The notes under the pieces were generated by a model that was not told where the DNA came from, searched no databases, and saw only the letters and a program-made list of their open reading frames with translations. A stretch of DNA of 64,000 nucleotides from Thermocoleostomius sinensis A174 (lineage in GTDB: Bacteria > Cyanobacteriota > Cyanobacteriia > Elainellales > Elainellaceae): positions 1,837,026-1,901,025 of the forward strand of contig NZ_CP113797.1 in assembly GCF_026802175.1 (NCBI RefSeq). The letters are read 5' to 3'. This document shows, piece after piece, positions 53,429 to 63,208 of the stretch (within the stretch, counting starts at the first letter, position 1; each line of letters begins with the position of its first letter). The position numbers and the translations under genes are program-made.

Positions 53429-54766
53429 CTACTGAGTAAATGTTAGGGCTTGTCCCCGGACATCCGTGTTGAGTTGCCCGTGGTCGTACACCACTTGCCC
53501 ACCCACGATCGTGACAACCGGAAAACCCGTCAATTCCCAGCCCTCAAATGGACTCCAGCCACACTTGGTCATCAGGTCTTCCCGCTTCACCGGGCGATAG
53601 GTGTCGAGATCGACTAGAACTAAATCAGCGTCATAGCCTGGTGCAATTTTGCCTTTATTGGGAATGCCATAGGCCTTGGCCACCGCTGTAGACATCCAGT
53701 TGGATACCTGCGCCACCGTACAGCGCCCCTGCATCGCCTGGGTCAACATCACAGGCAGCGAGGTTTCCACACCAGGCATTCCGGAAGGAGTATTGGGGTA
53801 GCCTTTCGCTTTTTCCTCTAGCGTGTGCGGAGCATGATCGGTGGCAATGAAGTCAATCACACCATCGCGTAGGGCTTGCCACAGCACTTCGTTATCGTGG
53901 GGCGATCGCAATGGCGGGTTCATCTGGGCCAAGGTGCCGATCGTTTCATAGGCGCTAGTGTTAAGGACTAAGTGCTGCGGTGTGACTTCTGCTGTCACCC
54001 AAGCGGGCTTGTCTTGGCGCAACAGGTCAGCTTCTTCAGCCGTGGACATGTGCAAAATGTGCAGCCGTCGCTGGTATTTCTTTGAAAGTTTGAGCGCTAA
54101 CTGCGTCGCTTGCAAGGCCGCCTGATTGTCTTGAATTTGGGAATGAATTGCCGGATCGGTAATCCCTGCAAACTGTTCGCGCCGTTGGCGAATGCGCGCT
54201 TGATCTTCAGCATGAACTGCAATCAGCCGTTTCCCCTTGGAAAAAATCCGCTCTAGGGCTTCATCTTGATCCACTAAAAGTGCTCCATGCATCGATCCCA
54301 TAAAAATTTTGATGCCCGGTGTTGGGTTAGCTTCCAGCAAATCGGGCAGTGCTTCTGCCGTTGCACCCATAAAGAAACCATAGTTAACCAGACATTTTTC
54401 CGATGCTCGGCGCAGCTTATCGTCCAGGGCTGCCTGGGTTGTGGTCAACGGCTTTGTATTGGGCATTTCCAAAAACGACGTAACGCCGCCTTTGGCACAG
54501 GCGCAACTGGCAGTAAACAAGTCCTCCTTATATTCCAATCCTGGCTCGCGGAAATGCACCTGTGGATCGATAACACCGGGCAACAACGTCAGCCCGTGTC
54601 CGTCAATCTCTCTACTGTTTGCCGTTTGACTGTCTGCCACTGGAAGTTGGGGAGCCACTTGCACGATTTGACGATCGCGAATTTCCACATCTCCTACCAA
54701 AAAATCGCCCGTTGGCATCAGAATCCGGGCCTGACGAATGTATAGGGAAGGAAGAGAATCAGCCAT
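53429..54766 (-). CDS. pyrC: Dihydroorotase (class I type)
   Basis: The 445-residue amidohydrolase makes dihydroorotate in pyrimidine synthesis. It has VIDPQVHFREPGLEYKEDLF, the carboxylated-lysine region GIKIFMGSMHG, VHAEDQAR, LHILHMSTAEEA, and DFIATDHAPHTLEEKAKG. The first metal motif reads Q-V-H rather than the usual H-V-H, so one zinc ligand is replaced. The other ligands are intact. The protein length is normal for the class. It converges with pgeF, 5 bases apart. Confidence 0.88.
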   Translation of the reverse strand: MADSLPSLYIRQARILMPTGDFLVGDVEIRDRQIVQVAPQLPVADSQTANSREIDGHGLTLLPGVIDPQVHFREPGLEYKEDLFTASCACAKGGVTSFLEMPNTKPLTTTQAALDDKLRRASEKCLVNYGFFMGATAEALPDLLEANPTPGIKIFMGSMHGALLVDQDEALERIFSKGKRLIAVHAEDQARIRQRREQFAGITDPAIHSQIQDNQAALQATQLALKLSKKYQRRLHILHMSTAEEADLLRQDKPAWVTAEVTPQHLVLNTSAYETIGTLAQMNPPLRSPHDNEVLWQALRDGVIDFIATDHAPHTLEEKAKGYPNTPSGMPGVETSLPVMLTQAMQGRCTVAQVSNWMSTAVAKAYGIPNKGKIAPGYDADLVLVDLDTYRPVKREDLMTKCGWSPFEGWELTGFPVVTIVGGQVVYDHGQLNTDVRGQALTFTQ

Positions 54767-55090
54767 AATAGATAGAACTCAAGGAGCGTATCTCTATCCT
54801 ATGCTGTTAGTCCTCCATTCTTCCGATTCTGAGGTATGCTTCGATGGAACTGGGTTCACGTCATCAAACGATAGAAAACAGTCGTCTTCCACGAGCCGGC
54901 CGGGTCAGTGCACCAATAGGTTCCATAGAATTGCATAGACTAGAATTTTGCTGATGAACTTGCGCCGATCGTTCGTGGTTGCTTTGATTAAGATCTGAAA
55001 TAGTCAGTGCCCAATTTGTGTCAGATGCTGCATTATCCAGCGTGCTCAATGTCCACCCCCTAGAATGGGGCTGATCTCTGAAAACACCCC
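54767..55090. other. Divergent promoter region, nothing specific
   Basis: The 324 bases between pyrC and lepB carry a tiny CCCC/GGGG hairpin at about 55056-55070 and no other obvious element. Confidence 0.45.
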
Positions 55091-55792
55091 ATGCCGATTA
55101 ACCCAAATCAAAAACCGTCTTCTCCAAAACCTGACGATTCTCGTTCTGCTAGACCTGCCAACCCAATGAGCCAACCCAATAGTGCCGATCGTCCACCTGC
55201 TGTTGCTCAACACAATCAGCCGCCCAAGCATACCGAAAACCCGTGGACTGAAGCGTTAAAAACGATCGGACTCAGTTTGGTGTTAGCGCTTGGAATTCGG
55301 CATTTTGTAGCAGAGGCCCGCTACATTCCCTCCGAGTCGATGGTTCCTACCTTAGAAGTCAACGATCGGCTGATTGTGGAAAAAATTAGCTATCTGTTCA
55401 ACCCACCGCAGCGGTATGACATCATTGTCTTCATTCCCCCTGAAGCAGCAGGACAAGCATGTTTAGGCTTGGCAAGCCCAGGAGGCAGAATTAAAGATGC
55501 CTTTATTAAGCGCGTAATCGGGTTGCCCGGTGAAGAAATTGCAGTGAGAAATGGGCAAGTTTTTGTCAATGGTCAACCGCTGCAAGAAAATTACATCAGC
55601 GCCCCTCCTAACTATCAATGGGGACCCCAAGTCATCGATGATAACTCGTATCTAGTACTCGGCGATAACCGCAACAATAGCTGCGATGGTCACTTTTGGG
55701 GGCCGGTTCCCCGCGAAAATATTATTGGTCGGGCTGTCTTTCGGTTTTGGCCGCCTGGACGAGTTGGCGGCATTAGCCCTCAAACTCCTTGA
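55091..55792 (+). CDS. lepB: Signal peptidase I
   Basis: The 233-residue protease removes signal peptides at the cytoplasmic or thylakoid membrane. A Ser/Pro/Asn-rich tail (1-~52) precedes the membrane helix (about 58-76). The catalytic serine is in PSESMVPTLEVNDRL, the catalytic lysine in FIKRVIGLPGEEIAV, and the box E region in YLVLGDNRNNSCDGHFWGPV. It lies 130 bases upstream of psbQ on the same strand, whose product is itself exported. Confidence 0.93.
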   Translation: MPINPNQKPSSPKPDDSRSARPANPMSQPNSADRPPAVAQHNQPPKHTENPWTEALKTIGLSLVLALGIRHFVAEARYIPSESMVPTLEVNDRLIVEKISYLFNPPQRYDIIVFIPPEAAGQACLGLASPGGRIKDAFIKRVIGLPGEEIAVRNGQVFVNGQPLQENYISAPPNYQWGPQVIDDNSYLVLGDNRNNSCDGHFWGPVPRENIIGRAVFRFWPPGRVGGISPQTP

Positions 55793-55922
55793 CTGTAAGC
55801 GGTTTAGCATTGAGATTTTGGATTAAGATCTTTGAGGCGTTTGTCAGAGGACAGTAGACTTGGCTCGCTTGCCTCTCAGCCACTTCATCATTCAATTTCT
55901 TAAGTAGGTAAAAGATCTCACT

Positions 55923-56375
55923 ATGCTACGTTTTCGGTCTCTCTTGGCTGCGGTTTTAACAGTTACCCTTGCCTTTCTTCTGTGCAGTGGCACTCCAGCC
56001 TTGGCCGCTAAGGCCACGAAAGCTCCTAGCTATACTCCGGCGCAACTTGAACAAATCCAGCGATATGCAACCAGTGTGGAAGAATTGCAAAATCGCATGG
56101 TCGAAATTCCAACCTTGATTCAACAGCAACGCTGGGTAGATCTGAAGACCTTCATCCATGGACCGCTGGGAGAATTGCGCATCCGTATGGCCAGATTGGC
56201 TCGCTCCTTAGCACCGCAATCGCAAAAAGTGGCTCAACAGCGAGCTAAAGATGTATTTGAGCATTTAGTGGCGATCGATGAAGCGGCGGATTTAGGCGAT
56301 GCAACCAAGGCATTTCGCAACTATAACGAGGCTTTGAAAGATTTAGATGCATTTTTTAGCCTGTTACCTTCTTAA
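55923..56375 (+). CDS. psbQ: Photosystem II protein PsbQ (CyanoQ)
   Basis: The 150-residue protein has an N-terminal signal (MLRFRSLLAAVLTVTLAFLL) followed by a four-helix bundle (for example YTPAQLEQIQRYATSVEELQ, FIHGPLGELRIRMARLARSL), as in the lumenal extrinsic protein that stabilises the oxygen-evolving complex. CyanoQ is usually a lipoprotein; here FLLCSG is a poor lipobox, and an ALA-AK signal peptidase I site (about 27-29) is also possible. Length and helix pattern match cyanobacterial PsbQ. Confidence 0.9.
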   Translation: MLRFRSLLAAVLTVTLAFLLCSGTPALAAKATKAPSYTPAQLEQIQRYATSVEELQNRMVEIPTLIQQQRWVDLKTFIHGPLGELRIRMARLARSLAPQSQKVAQQRAKDVFEHLVAIDEAADLGDATKAFRNYNEALKDLDAFFSLLPS

Positions 56376-56465
56376 ATGGACTAGGGTACTAGGGTAGGAG
56401 TAGTCCAGTTAGCCATCAAGTCGGTTCCGTCGTCTACATAACCCTACCCTTATAGAAGAGACTTC

Positions 56466-57611
56466 ATGACGAAGGTTACTATTGTAGGCTGTGGGGTAGT
56501 AGGAGCGACGATCGCCTACGAACTCAGCCGGATTCCTGACTTGCAAGTGACGGTTCTCGATCGTCAACCGCCAGCCCAAGCAGCCACCGGAGCCGCTTTG
56601 GGAGTGCTGATGGGAGCCATCAGCCAAAAAACAAAGGGTCGAGCCTGGCTCATGCGTCAAGCGAGTCTCCAGCGCTATGAAACGCTGATTCCGGAGCTGG
56701 TGGCCACGACAGGGCAAGCCATTCCCTGGAATCGACAGGGCATTGTGCTACTGTGTTTTGAACCAGATAGTCGCTCGCGCTGGCAGTCTTTGGTCGATCT
56801 GCGCCGAAGTCAGGGTTGGGAATTGGAGCTTTGGACCGCAGAACAAGTTCGATCGCACTGTCCCCAACTTGATCCACCCCGGTTAGCACTGGCAGTCTAC
56901 TCACCTCACGATCGCCAAGTCGATCCCACAGCCTTAACCTTGGCACTGGTACAAGCCGCCCAGAAAAACGGAGTTGTGTTTCATTTTGATTGCGAGGTTA
57001 CAGGGTTTGAGTGTGCGCAGCAGGACACCGATGCCGGTCAAACGTGTCACCACATCTTAACCACTACGCAGTCGATCGCTACCGATTGGGTGGTGGTGTC
57101 TGCTGGCTTAGGATCAACGCCTTTAACAGAAACGGCAAAGCATCCGATTCCCATTCGTCCCGTTCTAGGACAAGCCTTAGAAGTGCAATTAGACCACCCT
57201 TTGGGTCATGCCCAATTTCAACCTGTGATTACAGGCGAGGACGTGCATATCGTGCCGTTGATGGGCAACCACTCAGAAAGACGCTATTGGATTGGAGCCA
57301 CCGTTGAATTTCCTGCCACTGTCGATACCGACGAGATTGCAGCCAACTCCGATCGCCTACAAGAAATTTGGCAAGCCGCCATGGCTTTCTGTCCTGCCCT
57401 CCAGCATGCAACCATCTGCAAAACCTGGTCAGGCTTACGCCCCCGCCCCAGCGATCGAGCCGCTCCGGTCATTGAGCGACTCAATCGCTATCGCAATGTT
57501 TTAGTAGCAACCGGACATTACCGCAACGGCGTACTACTCGCTCCAGCTACAGCCCTAGCAATTCGAGAAACAATCTTAGGTGGTGCAAAAGAGGGAATAG
57601 AAGAAACCTAG
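56466..57611 (+). CDS. FAD-dependent oxidoreductase (DAO/ThiO family)
   Basis: The 381-residue flavoprotein starts MTKVTIVGCGVVGATIAYEL with the FAD dinucleotide motif. It then shows the DAO-family segments GAALGVLMGAISQ, WVVVSAGLGSTPL, and the C-terminal WSGLRPRPSDRAAPVIERLN with VATGHYRNGVLLAPATA. That pattern resembles glycine oxidase ThiO and D-amino-acid oxidases, which oxidise amines. A thiamine role is possible, but no thiamine gene is adjacent. It follows psbQ by 90 bases. Confidence 0.88.
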   Translation: MTKVTIVGCGVVGATIAYELSRIPDLQVTVLDRQPPAQAATGAALGVLMGAISQKTKGRAWLMRQASLQRYETLIPELVATTGQAIPWNRQGIVLLCFEPDSRSRWQSLVDLRRSQGWELELWTAEQVRSHCPQLDPPRLALAVYSPHDRQVDPTALTLALVQAAQKNGVVFHFDCEVTGFECAQQDTDAGQTCHHILTTTQSIATDWVVVSAGLGSTPLTETAKHPIPIRPVLGQALEVQLDHPLGHAQFQPVITGEDVHIVPLMGNHSERRYWIGATVEFPATVDTDEIAANSDRLQEIWQAAMAFCPALQHATICKTWSGLRPRPSDRAAPVIERLNRYRNVLVATGHYRNGVLLAPATALAIRETILGGAKEGIEET

Positions 57612-57693
57612 AAGCAGGATAGAAGCATGATCTAAAGACAAAGAGCCTCTAGCCCTCTGACTCCCCCGACTCCCTATCCCCAATTCCTTCCAT

Positions 57694-58470
57694 CTAGCGA
57701 TAATACCGCCGATAATTGACTTGTGCTCTAAAACCAACCCCTTCTAGTAAATCTACTGTGCGAGCGGCTGTGGCATAGTCGTCAAACTGTCCAGCATTAA
57801 TGAAACTACCTGCTAGCGTCGCATCAGGGAAGGCGGTGGGCACATATCGCCGTACTTGCGTTAAACTTTCTGGAGTGCCGTTAGGAACGACCACCACGTA
57901 TTGTCCCCCTGTATAGGCACGGGACGGAAAGCGATTGCCAAATTGATTAATGCGATTGGGCGGATAGCAAGGGAACCCTTCTTCGCAATCGTCGCTGCTG
58001 CGGCGTTCGTCATAATAGCCGTCATAATCTCCTGAGGCGCAGGGGTCGGCACATGGATCAATGCAAGGATCGGTACAGACATCGGCAATGGGTTGATGCC
58101 CAGAACATCTGCCGCCAAACAGCGCGCTCAAGGTTTGTGGCCCAGCAATGCCATCTACATGTAGACCACAGGCTCGTTGAAAAGCAGCTACTGCTGAAGC
58201 CGTCTGCCGTCCAAATAGTCCATCCACATGAATTCCGAGCGCTGCTTGCAGACGAGCGACTTCCGGTCCTGCCGAGCCAAGTTTGAGTACGCCTCTTGCC
58301 ACTGCTTCCGGCGTAATGCTAAGCACAGCTACGATCGCCGCGATGCACATTGCCCCCTTCCAGAGTACGCTTGACAATTTCCCGCGCTGCGAATTAAATG
58401 GCTTCAGTTTAGGAGGTACTCCTGAGTCTCCACTGTGAAAAGCGGAGGATACAAATCTCAGCGATTTCAT
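57694..58470 (-). CDS. Peptidoglycan-binding / SPOR-like exported protein
   Basis: The 258-residue protein has a late membrane or signal segment (WKGAMCIAAIVAVLSITPEA, about 38-57). A PG_binding_1 domain follows (about 62-118: LKLGSAGPEVARLQAALGIH, VDGIAGPQTLSALFGG), then a Cys/Asp-rich stretch with CTDPCIDPCADPCASGDYDG. A C-terminal SPOR-like fold follows (about 175-258: NAGQFDDYATAARTVDLLEG ending FRAQVNYRRYYR). It probably binds the cell wall in the periplasm. The DP-Cys repeat in the middle is unusual and could bind metal or form disulfides. Confidence 0.82.
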   Translation of the reverse strand: MKSLRFVSSAFHSGDSGVPPKLKPFNSQRGKLSSVLWKGAMCIAAIVAVLSITPEAVARGVLKLGSAGPEVARLQAALGIHVDGLFGRQTASAVAAFQRACGLHVDGIAGPQTLSALFGGRCSGHQPIADVCTDPCIDPCADPCASGDYDGYYDERRSSDDCEEGFPCYPPNRINQFGNRFPSRAYTGGQYVVVVPNGTPESLTQVRRYVPTAFPDATLAGSFINAGQFDDYATAARTVDLLEGVGFRAQVNYRRYYR

Positions 58471-58945
58471 AGTTTTCTCGCTTCCTTTACTTAAGGTTCA
58501 TGCCTGTCAAAACGTTCAATTAACCGCCAGGTAGGAAGTTAAGAGGCTCAAAGGGTTCAAGGCAGAAGCTTGATCTGATCCATCAAGCTTTTGCCTTTTG
58601 TAGGTTCTAACGAATTAGAATCATGGTTGGTTGATTTGCCTCCTCCTCTGTTGACTGACGATCGGAATGAGAGGATGCCATAGATTTACTTTATTTAATT
58701 TTTATTTTCTCCTGGAAATTCTCAATACGCTAGATGCAGCAAGATTGAGAAGCTGCGATATAATACGGTGCCCTACTATATGTAGAGGTGACTAACCGCA
58801 AAAATCCGGAAGTAATAGCTATCCTTAGCGTTATTGATTTTTTTTGCAAAAAATATAATTTATTAGCGGCCGCATCACTGCACGCTAGAACAGTTTTGGT
58901 TAAAACAGTTCTCAAACTTTTTCGCAAACGCTAAGATTCAAGTGC
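58471..58945. other. Intergenic region with an orphan terminator
   Basis: The region between two minus-strand genes contains the plus-strand terminator at 58561-58599 and, further on, an AT-rich promoter-like stretch (58680-58870). No coding frame is supported. Confidence 0.5.
58561..58599 (+). terminator. Strong terminator hairpin without an upstream gene
   Basis: GGCAGAAGCTTGAT (58561-58574) pairs over 14 positions (one G-U) with ATCAAGCTTTTGCC (58582-58595), then TTTTG follows. The nearest plus-strand gene ends at 57611, behind a minus-strand gene. A small RNA starting near 58480-58520 would explain it; on the minus strand no T-run follows. Confidence 0.7.
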
Positions 58946-60274
58946 TCAATCGAGCGATGAGGCAGGTGAAATGGTCGATCGACTCGGGGAATGACGAGGA
59001 CGAGTTGGAGTCTGCTGATTGCGATTGCGATCGGCTCTACGCGGTGATGCAGAAAATTCGGTTGACACAGGGATGTCAGACTCCACCGGAGCAATTCCAG
59101 TCTCAAGAAGAGGAAGGTTTGTTGGCTGCCATGGGGACGAACGAAGCGTGACATCGGCTGAATCCAGCATTTGAGCTAATTGGGCCCGCTGTTGCAGGGT
59201 TTGGGTCGCAGACATCAAATTGCTGAGATTATTAATCAAATCGCGCACATCATCCCGAAAATTGGGATCACCCGTCAATTCATCTAAATCTGCCGTAATT
59301 TTTTGCACATTTTGAAACGTGGCGCGGGCCGAATCAAGGGTTTGTTGCAGCAGCAGTAGATTTTCGGAACTGCCTACGGCTTCGGTTAGGTTGCGCAAAT
59401 TCGTTGACGCTTCGGCCGCATTGATCGACAACGATTCTAGATTAGTGACGAATCCGCCTTCTTCTAGCATGGGCGACAAACTACCTAAAATTGTTTGCAG
59501 TTCTTGCGTGGTGCCGTTGATATTGTCCAGGGTACTGATGAGAACGGTACGGTTACTGGTAATTAATTCATCAACTTGAGCGGCTGTCAGAGCGATCGTA
59601 TCAGCAGCGCGTCCCACCGAGGCTACGCTACCATTGGCTGTATCCGACAGTTGCCCTAACTCCTGCCTCACCACTTGAGACAAGCTAGACACCTCGCGAG
59701 ACAACTCAGCCACACCATCGGCTGCGTCGGCCGAGTTGCGCGTTAACGTGCGAATCTCACCGACAATTTCAGGATTGGAGAATAAATTGGTGAAGCGGGT
59801 GATGGAACCAATCAGTTCACTGAAATTCACACCCGACAATCCTTCTAGTCGATCGCCATTACAAATCACTGTGCTACTGTCGCAGGTATCGGACAAAGGA
59901 TTGCTCGCCACCATATCGGGGGGCAAACTAACCTGCGGCTCAATGTCAATGTAGGTTTCGCCAATCAAGCCTGTTTGAATCACCTGAATGATGGAGTTTT
60001 GAGGAATCAGTAAGGTGGCTGGTTTGACTTCTACATCCACCGCCACAATGTTGGCAGCGGGACGTACAGCCACCGTTCTGCCCACGGCCACGCCACGATA
60101 CCGCACCGGGGCCCCCAATTCCATTCCAGCGATATTTGTGAATTCGATCGTGAAACGGTAGCCCCGTCGATTCAAATCAAAGCCTCGAATCCAGAGGATG
60201 AGTCCGCCGAATAGCGTCAATCCCAACAAAAACAATAACCCAACTGAGCCTTCTCGAATCGTTCGCGATCGCAT
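58946..60274 (-). CDS. MCE/MlaD domain protein
   Basis: The 442-residue protein has one N-terminal membrane helix (about 8-30) and an MCE domain (about 35-115: GYRFTIEFTNIAGMELGAPV, YRGVAVGRTVAV). Long amphipathic helices follow (about 150-390, with LTRNSADAADGVAEL-type repeats), and then a disordered tail. MlaD/MCE proteins form lipid-transport channels between membranes. It lies 15 bases after a MlaF-like ATPase and is probably co-transcribed, but no MlaE permease is in the window. Confidence 0.9.
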   Translation of the reverse strand: MRSRTIREGSVGLLFLLGLTLFGGLILWIRGFDLNRRGYRFTIEFTNIAGMELGAPVRYRGVAVGRTVAVRPAANIVAVDVEVKPATLLIPQNSIIQVIQTGLIGETYIDIEPQVSLPPDMVASNPLSDTCDSSTVICNGDRLEGLSGVNFSELIGSITRFTNLFSNPEIVGEIRTLTRNSADAADGVAELSREVSSLSQVVRQELGQLSDTANGSVASVGRAADTIALTAAQVDELITSNRTVLISTLDNINGTTQELQTILGSLSPMLEEGGFVTNLESLSINAAEASTNLRNLTEAVGSSENLLLLQQTLDSARATFQNVQKITADLDELTGDPNFRDDVRDLINNLSNLMSATQTLQQRAQLAQMLDSADVTLRSSPWQPTNLPLLETGIAPVESDIPVSTEFSASPRRADRNRNQQTPTRPRHSPSRSTISPASSLD

Positions 60275-60289
60275 GATTTCCCCTTTCCT

Positions 60290-61072
60290 CTAGCTCATCA
60301 CTTGAATAGGCCCCTCCACGCTGCCACTGAAGAATTGTTGAACGGCAGGATCATCTGTTGTATCAACATCCTCGACTTGCCCTTGCCACTTCACTTTACC
60401 TTGGTAAAGAAACACGATGCGATCGGTCGCGCGACGAATGGTGCTGTGTTGATGCGTCACAATCGCATACGTACCGCAGCCGCCTTGCCGATGTTGCAGA
60501 TCGCGAATCAGGTCTTCAATAATGGTAGAGGCGATTGGATCGAGTCCGGCCGTTGGCTCATCATAGAGCAAAACTTCCGGATTCTCAGCCGGATTCTCTG
60601 GGTTTTCCATGATGGCGCGGGCCAAACTCACTCGCTTTCGCATTCCTCCCGATAATTCTGCTGGATAGAGATGCCCTGTTCCCGGTAGTCCTACCATTTC
60701 CAATTTGTCTTCCACTAGTTGTCGAATTCGATGGCGGGGCAAATGAGAATGTTGATAGAGCAGAAACCCGACATTTTCATCCACCGTTAAGGAATCAAAC
60801 AGCGCAGAATTTTGAAAGACCAAACTGATGCCAAGGCTTCCTCGACTGTCTTCTACCAACCCTCGGCGCAACTGTCCCCGAAGGTAGATTTCCCCTGAAT
60901 CAGGTTCCAACAATCCAGCCATGACCCGCAAGATTGTGGATTTTCCTGTACCCGATGGGCCAATGATTCCCAGCGCTTCACCTCGATAGATCGTTAGATT
61001 GACTTGATCTAACACAACATTGTTCCCGAAGGCTTTGCTTACATCCCTCAGTTCAATTAGTGGTTCGGCCAT
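60290..61072 (-). CDS. ABC transporter ATP-binding protein, MlaF-like
   Basis: The 260-residue ATPase has Walker A GPSGTGKST, the group-typical LSGGMRKRVSLARAIMENPE, Walker B EVLLYDEPTAGLDPIA and an H-loop (THQHS). MlaF drives lipid transport through the MCE partner encoded next to it. The stop-to-start spacing of 15 bases supports an operon. A cyanobacterial lipid carrier role (thylakoid or outer membrane) is an inference. Confidence 0.92.
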   Translation of the reverse strand: MAEPLIELRDVSKAFGNNVVLDQVNLTIYRGEALGIIGPSGTGKSTILRVMAGLLEPDSGEIYLRGQLRRGLVEDSRGSLGISLVFQNSALFDSLTVDENVGFLLYQHSHLPRHRIRQLVEDKLEMVGLPGTGHLYPAELSGGMRKRVSLARAIMENPENPAENPEVLLYDEPTAGLDPIASTIIEDLIRDLQHRQGGCGTYAIVTHQHSTIRRATDRIVFLYQGKVKWQGQVEDVDTTDDPAVQQFFSGSVEGPIQVMS

Positions 61073-61644
61073 AAATTTTAGATGGAGATGAACAGGCTAA
61101 AGGTGCGGCGCAGCCCATCATGAGGCGGTTTTAGCATCGATCGACGAGATCTTTTACAAGAAACAGATGAATGCATAGGTTCAGTTGTAGCTTAGATTGG
61201 TATTCTTTTGCTTGGGTTGAGATACCTAGCAGTTGCTTGAAAAGATAGTAGGCATGGCTAATCGAGATACTGAATCTGACCAGATCCCCTCACCCTGGAC
61301 CTCTCCGAACACGGTGGAGAAGCGATCCGGCTCTCTGCTCCCTCCGGAGAAGAGCTAGAGATGAGGGCAACTCCAACTTGAATTCAGCCACGCCAAAGAT
61401 TAATTATTCTGCTACAGTTCATAGCTCTACTCTCGAACCCCCATTCCCCCCACCTGCGCTGATTTACTGAAGAGTTGCTAAAGTTACTCAGATGTTCTGG
61501 AAAGAAGTTAATTCTCCAGATATATACGTAGTGAACGGTTAGGATCGATCACTTTTAGATCACTTCACGTTGAGACTTTGATGACCAGATTCCTTAAACC
61601 AGGCTCAACCGTCAACCCTTCTACGCTTTCATCCCTCATCCGCT
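61073..61644. other. Intergenic region with a dispersed repeat
   Basis: The 572-base region contains the repeat at 61286-61394 and a pyrimidine tract around 61435-61455 just before the YvcK gene. No gene is supported. Confidence 0.5.
61286..61394. repeat. Dispersed ~110-bp repeat, copy 2
   Basis: It begins CCCCTCACCCTGGACCTCTC and ends GATGAGGGCAACTCCAACTT then GAATTCAGCCACGCC. It matches the copy at 9786-9906, with the identical 19-base end ACTTGAATTCAGCCACGCC. Confidence 0.75.
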
Positions 61645-63009
61645 ATGTCAAACGGTCTTATTAAACAAGCTCTAGCTGTCCTTAAACAAGAGTCTCGCTC
61701 CCGAACTCCTCATCGCGTTAATCGTTGGTTTAAGTGGCTAGCCCCCGGATTACTCATCAAGCGATGGCTGTTGATAAGTGCGGTAGGATTTGTGTTTGTG
61801 GGGTTAGGTCTGGCAATTTGGTCAAACCTGACCCCGATTTTCTATCTCAGTGAACTAATTCGCTATTTGCTGCGAGAACTGACTGAACTATTGCCCAATT
61901 ATGTCAGCGGGCCGATCGCCGTTATTGCTGGATTGTTGCTAATTTTTTGGGGACAGACCCGCAGCCTTGGGGCCATTACCGAAGTCCTCATGCCGGAGGG
62001 TGATGAAGAACTAGTCGATCGCCTCATGGCCCATCGTCGGTTGCATCGCGGCCCCAAAATTGTGGTGCTGGGTGGTGGCACTGGGCTTTCCACATTGCTG
62101 CGTGGACTGAAAACCTACAGTGCTAATATTACGGCGATTGTCACGGTAGCGGATGATGGTGGGTCATCAGGACGCTTGCGGCGAGAAATCGGCGTGTTGC
62201 CACCGGGCGATATTCGCAACTGCTTGGCAGCACTAGCCGATGAAGAAAAATTGCTGACGGAACTGTTTCAATATCGGTTTCGAGCGGGTGAGGGGCTGAA
62301 CGGCCATAGCTTTGGCAACTTGTTTTTGACGGTGATGAGTGAAGTAACGGGCGATCTGGAGCAAGCGATCGCCGCGAGTTCAAAAGTCCTGGCAATTCGT
62401 GGTCAAGTCTTGCCCTCTACCCTTACCGACATGCGGCTGTGGGCCGAACTGGCAGATGGACGCATTATCGAAGGAGAATCCAACATTACCAAAGCGGCTG
62501 GCAAAATTGTACGCATTGGTTGCACACCGACCAATCCACCAGCCCTCCCCAAAGCCCTGCAAGCCATTGCTGAAGCTGATTATATTGTTATCGGCCCTGG
62601 TTCGCTTTATACCAGCATTATTCCGAATCTATTGGTTCCAGACATTGCTGCCGCGATCGCTCGCCGCAAAGTTCCACGGGTGTATGTCTGCAACATCATG
62701 ACGCAACCGGGTGAAACCGATGGCTTTACGGTCTCAGATCACATCCGTACAATTGATGAAGTTTGCGGTGCCCAATTGTTTGATGTGGTGCTGGTACAGA
62801 AAACCTCTCCATCTGCCCAGTCCCTCATTCGCTATGCTCAAGAAGGCTCCCATCCAGTCTATTTTGATCGGGAAGCAGTGGGCTTGTTAGGACGACGGGC
62901 TATTGTGGCCAATGTCATGGATGAAGATGAACAAGGATTGCTGCGGCATAGCTCTGAGCGCTTAGCCCGAATTTTGCTGCGTTGGTACACTCGAACTCAA
63001 GGGTTGTAG
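61645..63009 (+). CDS. YvcK/CofD-like family protein with N-terminal membrane region
   Basis: The 454-residue protein has two N-terminal membrane helices (about 43-63 and 83-106) before the YvcK/UPF0052 domain. Motifs include [74 protein letters not shown] and [12 protein letters not shown]. In other bacteria YvcK is needed for growth on gluconeogenic carbon and for cell shape and binds UDP-sugars. The membrane anchor is typical of cyanobacterial versions. The ATG is at 61645. It is followed by the DUF3177 gene. Confidence 0.92.
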   Translation: MSNGLIKQALAVLKQESRSRTPHRVNRWFKWLAPGLLIKRWLLISAVGFVFVGLGLAIWSNLTPIFYLSELIRYLLRELTELLPNYVSGPIAVIAGLLLIFWGQTRSLGAITEVLMPEGDEELVDRLMAHRRLHRGPKIVVLGGGTGLSTLLRGLKTYSANITAIVTVADDGGSSGRLRREIGVLPPGDIRNCLAALADEEKLLTELFQYRFRAGEGLNGHSFGNLFLTVMSEVTGDLEQAIAASSKVLAIRGQVLPSTLTDMRLWAELADGRIIEGESNITKAAGKIVRIGCTPTNPPALPKALQAIAEADYIVIGPGSLYTSIIPNLLVPDIAAAIARRKVPRVYVCNIMTQPGETDGFTVSDHIRTIDEVCGAQLFDVVLVQKTSPSAQSLIRYAQEGSHPVYFDREAVGLLGRRAIVANVMDEDEQGLLRHSSERLARILLRWYTRTQGL

Positions 63010-63208
63010 TATCAGTGAATGGGCAAAAGTGAACGGGCAAATGAGTTGACGAGGGATGGGTAGTGACCCTGATTCATCAATTTCAATAGCAGCGCGTAAA
63101 ATGGAAGCCTGATTCTGGCATTAGGGATGGTCAAGGTAGTATGGGCTGTTTACAAGCCGAGCAAAACTGGTAGGTGGAAAGAAGGTTGAGAAAATAAGGT
63201 TAAAAATT

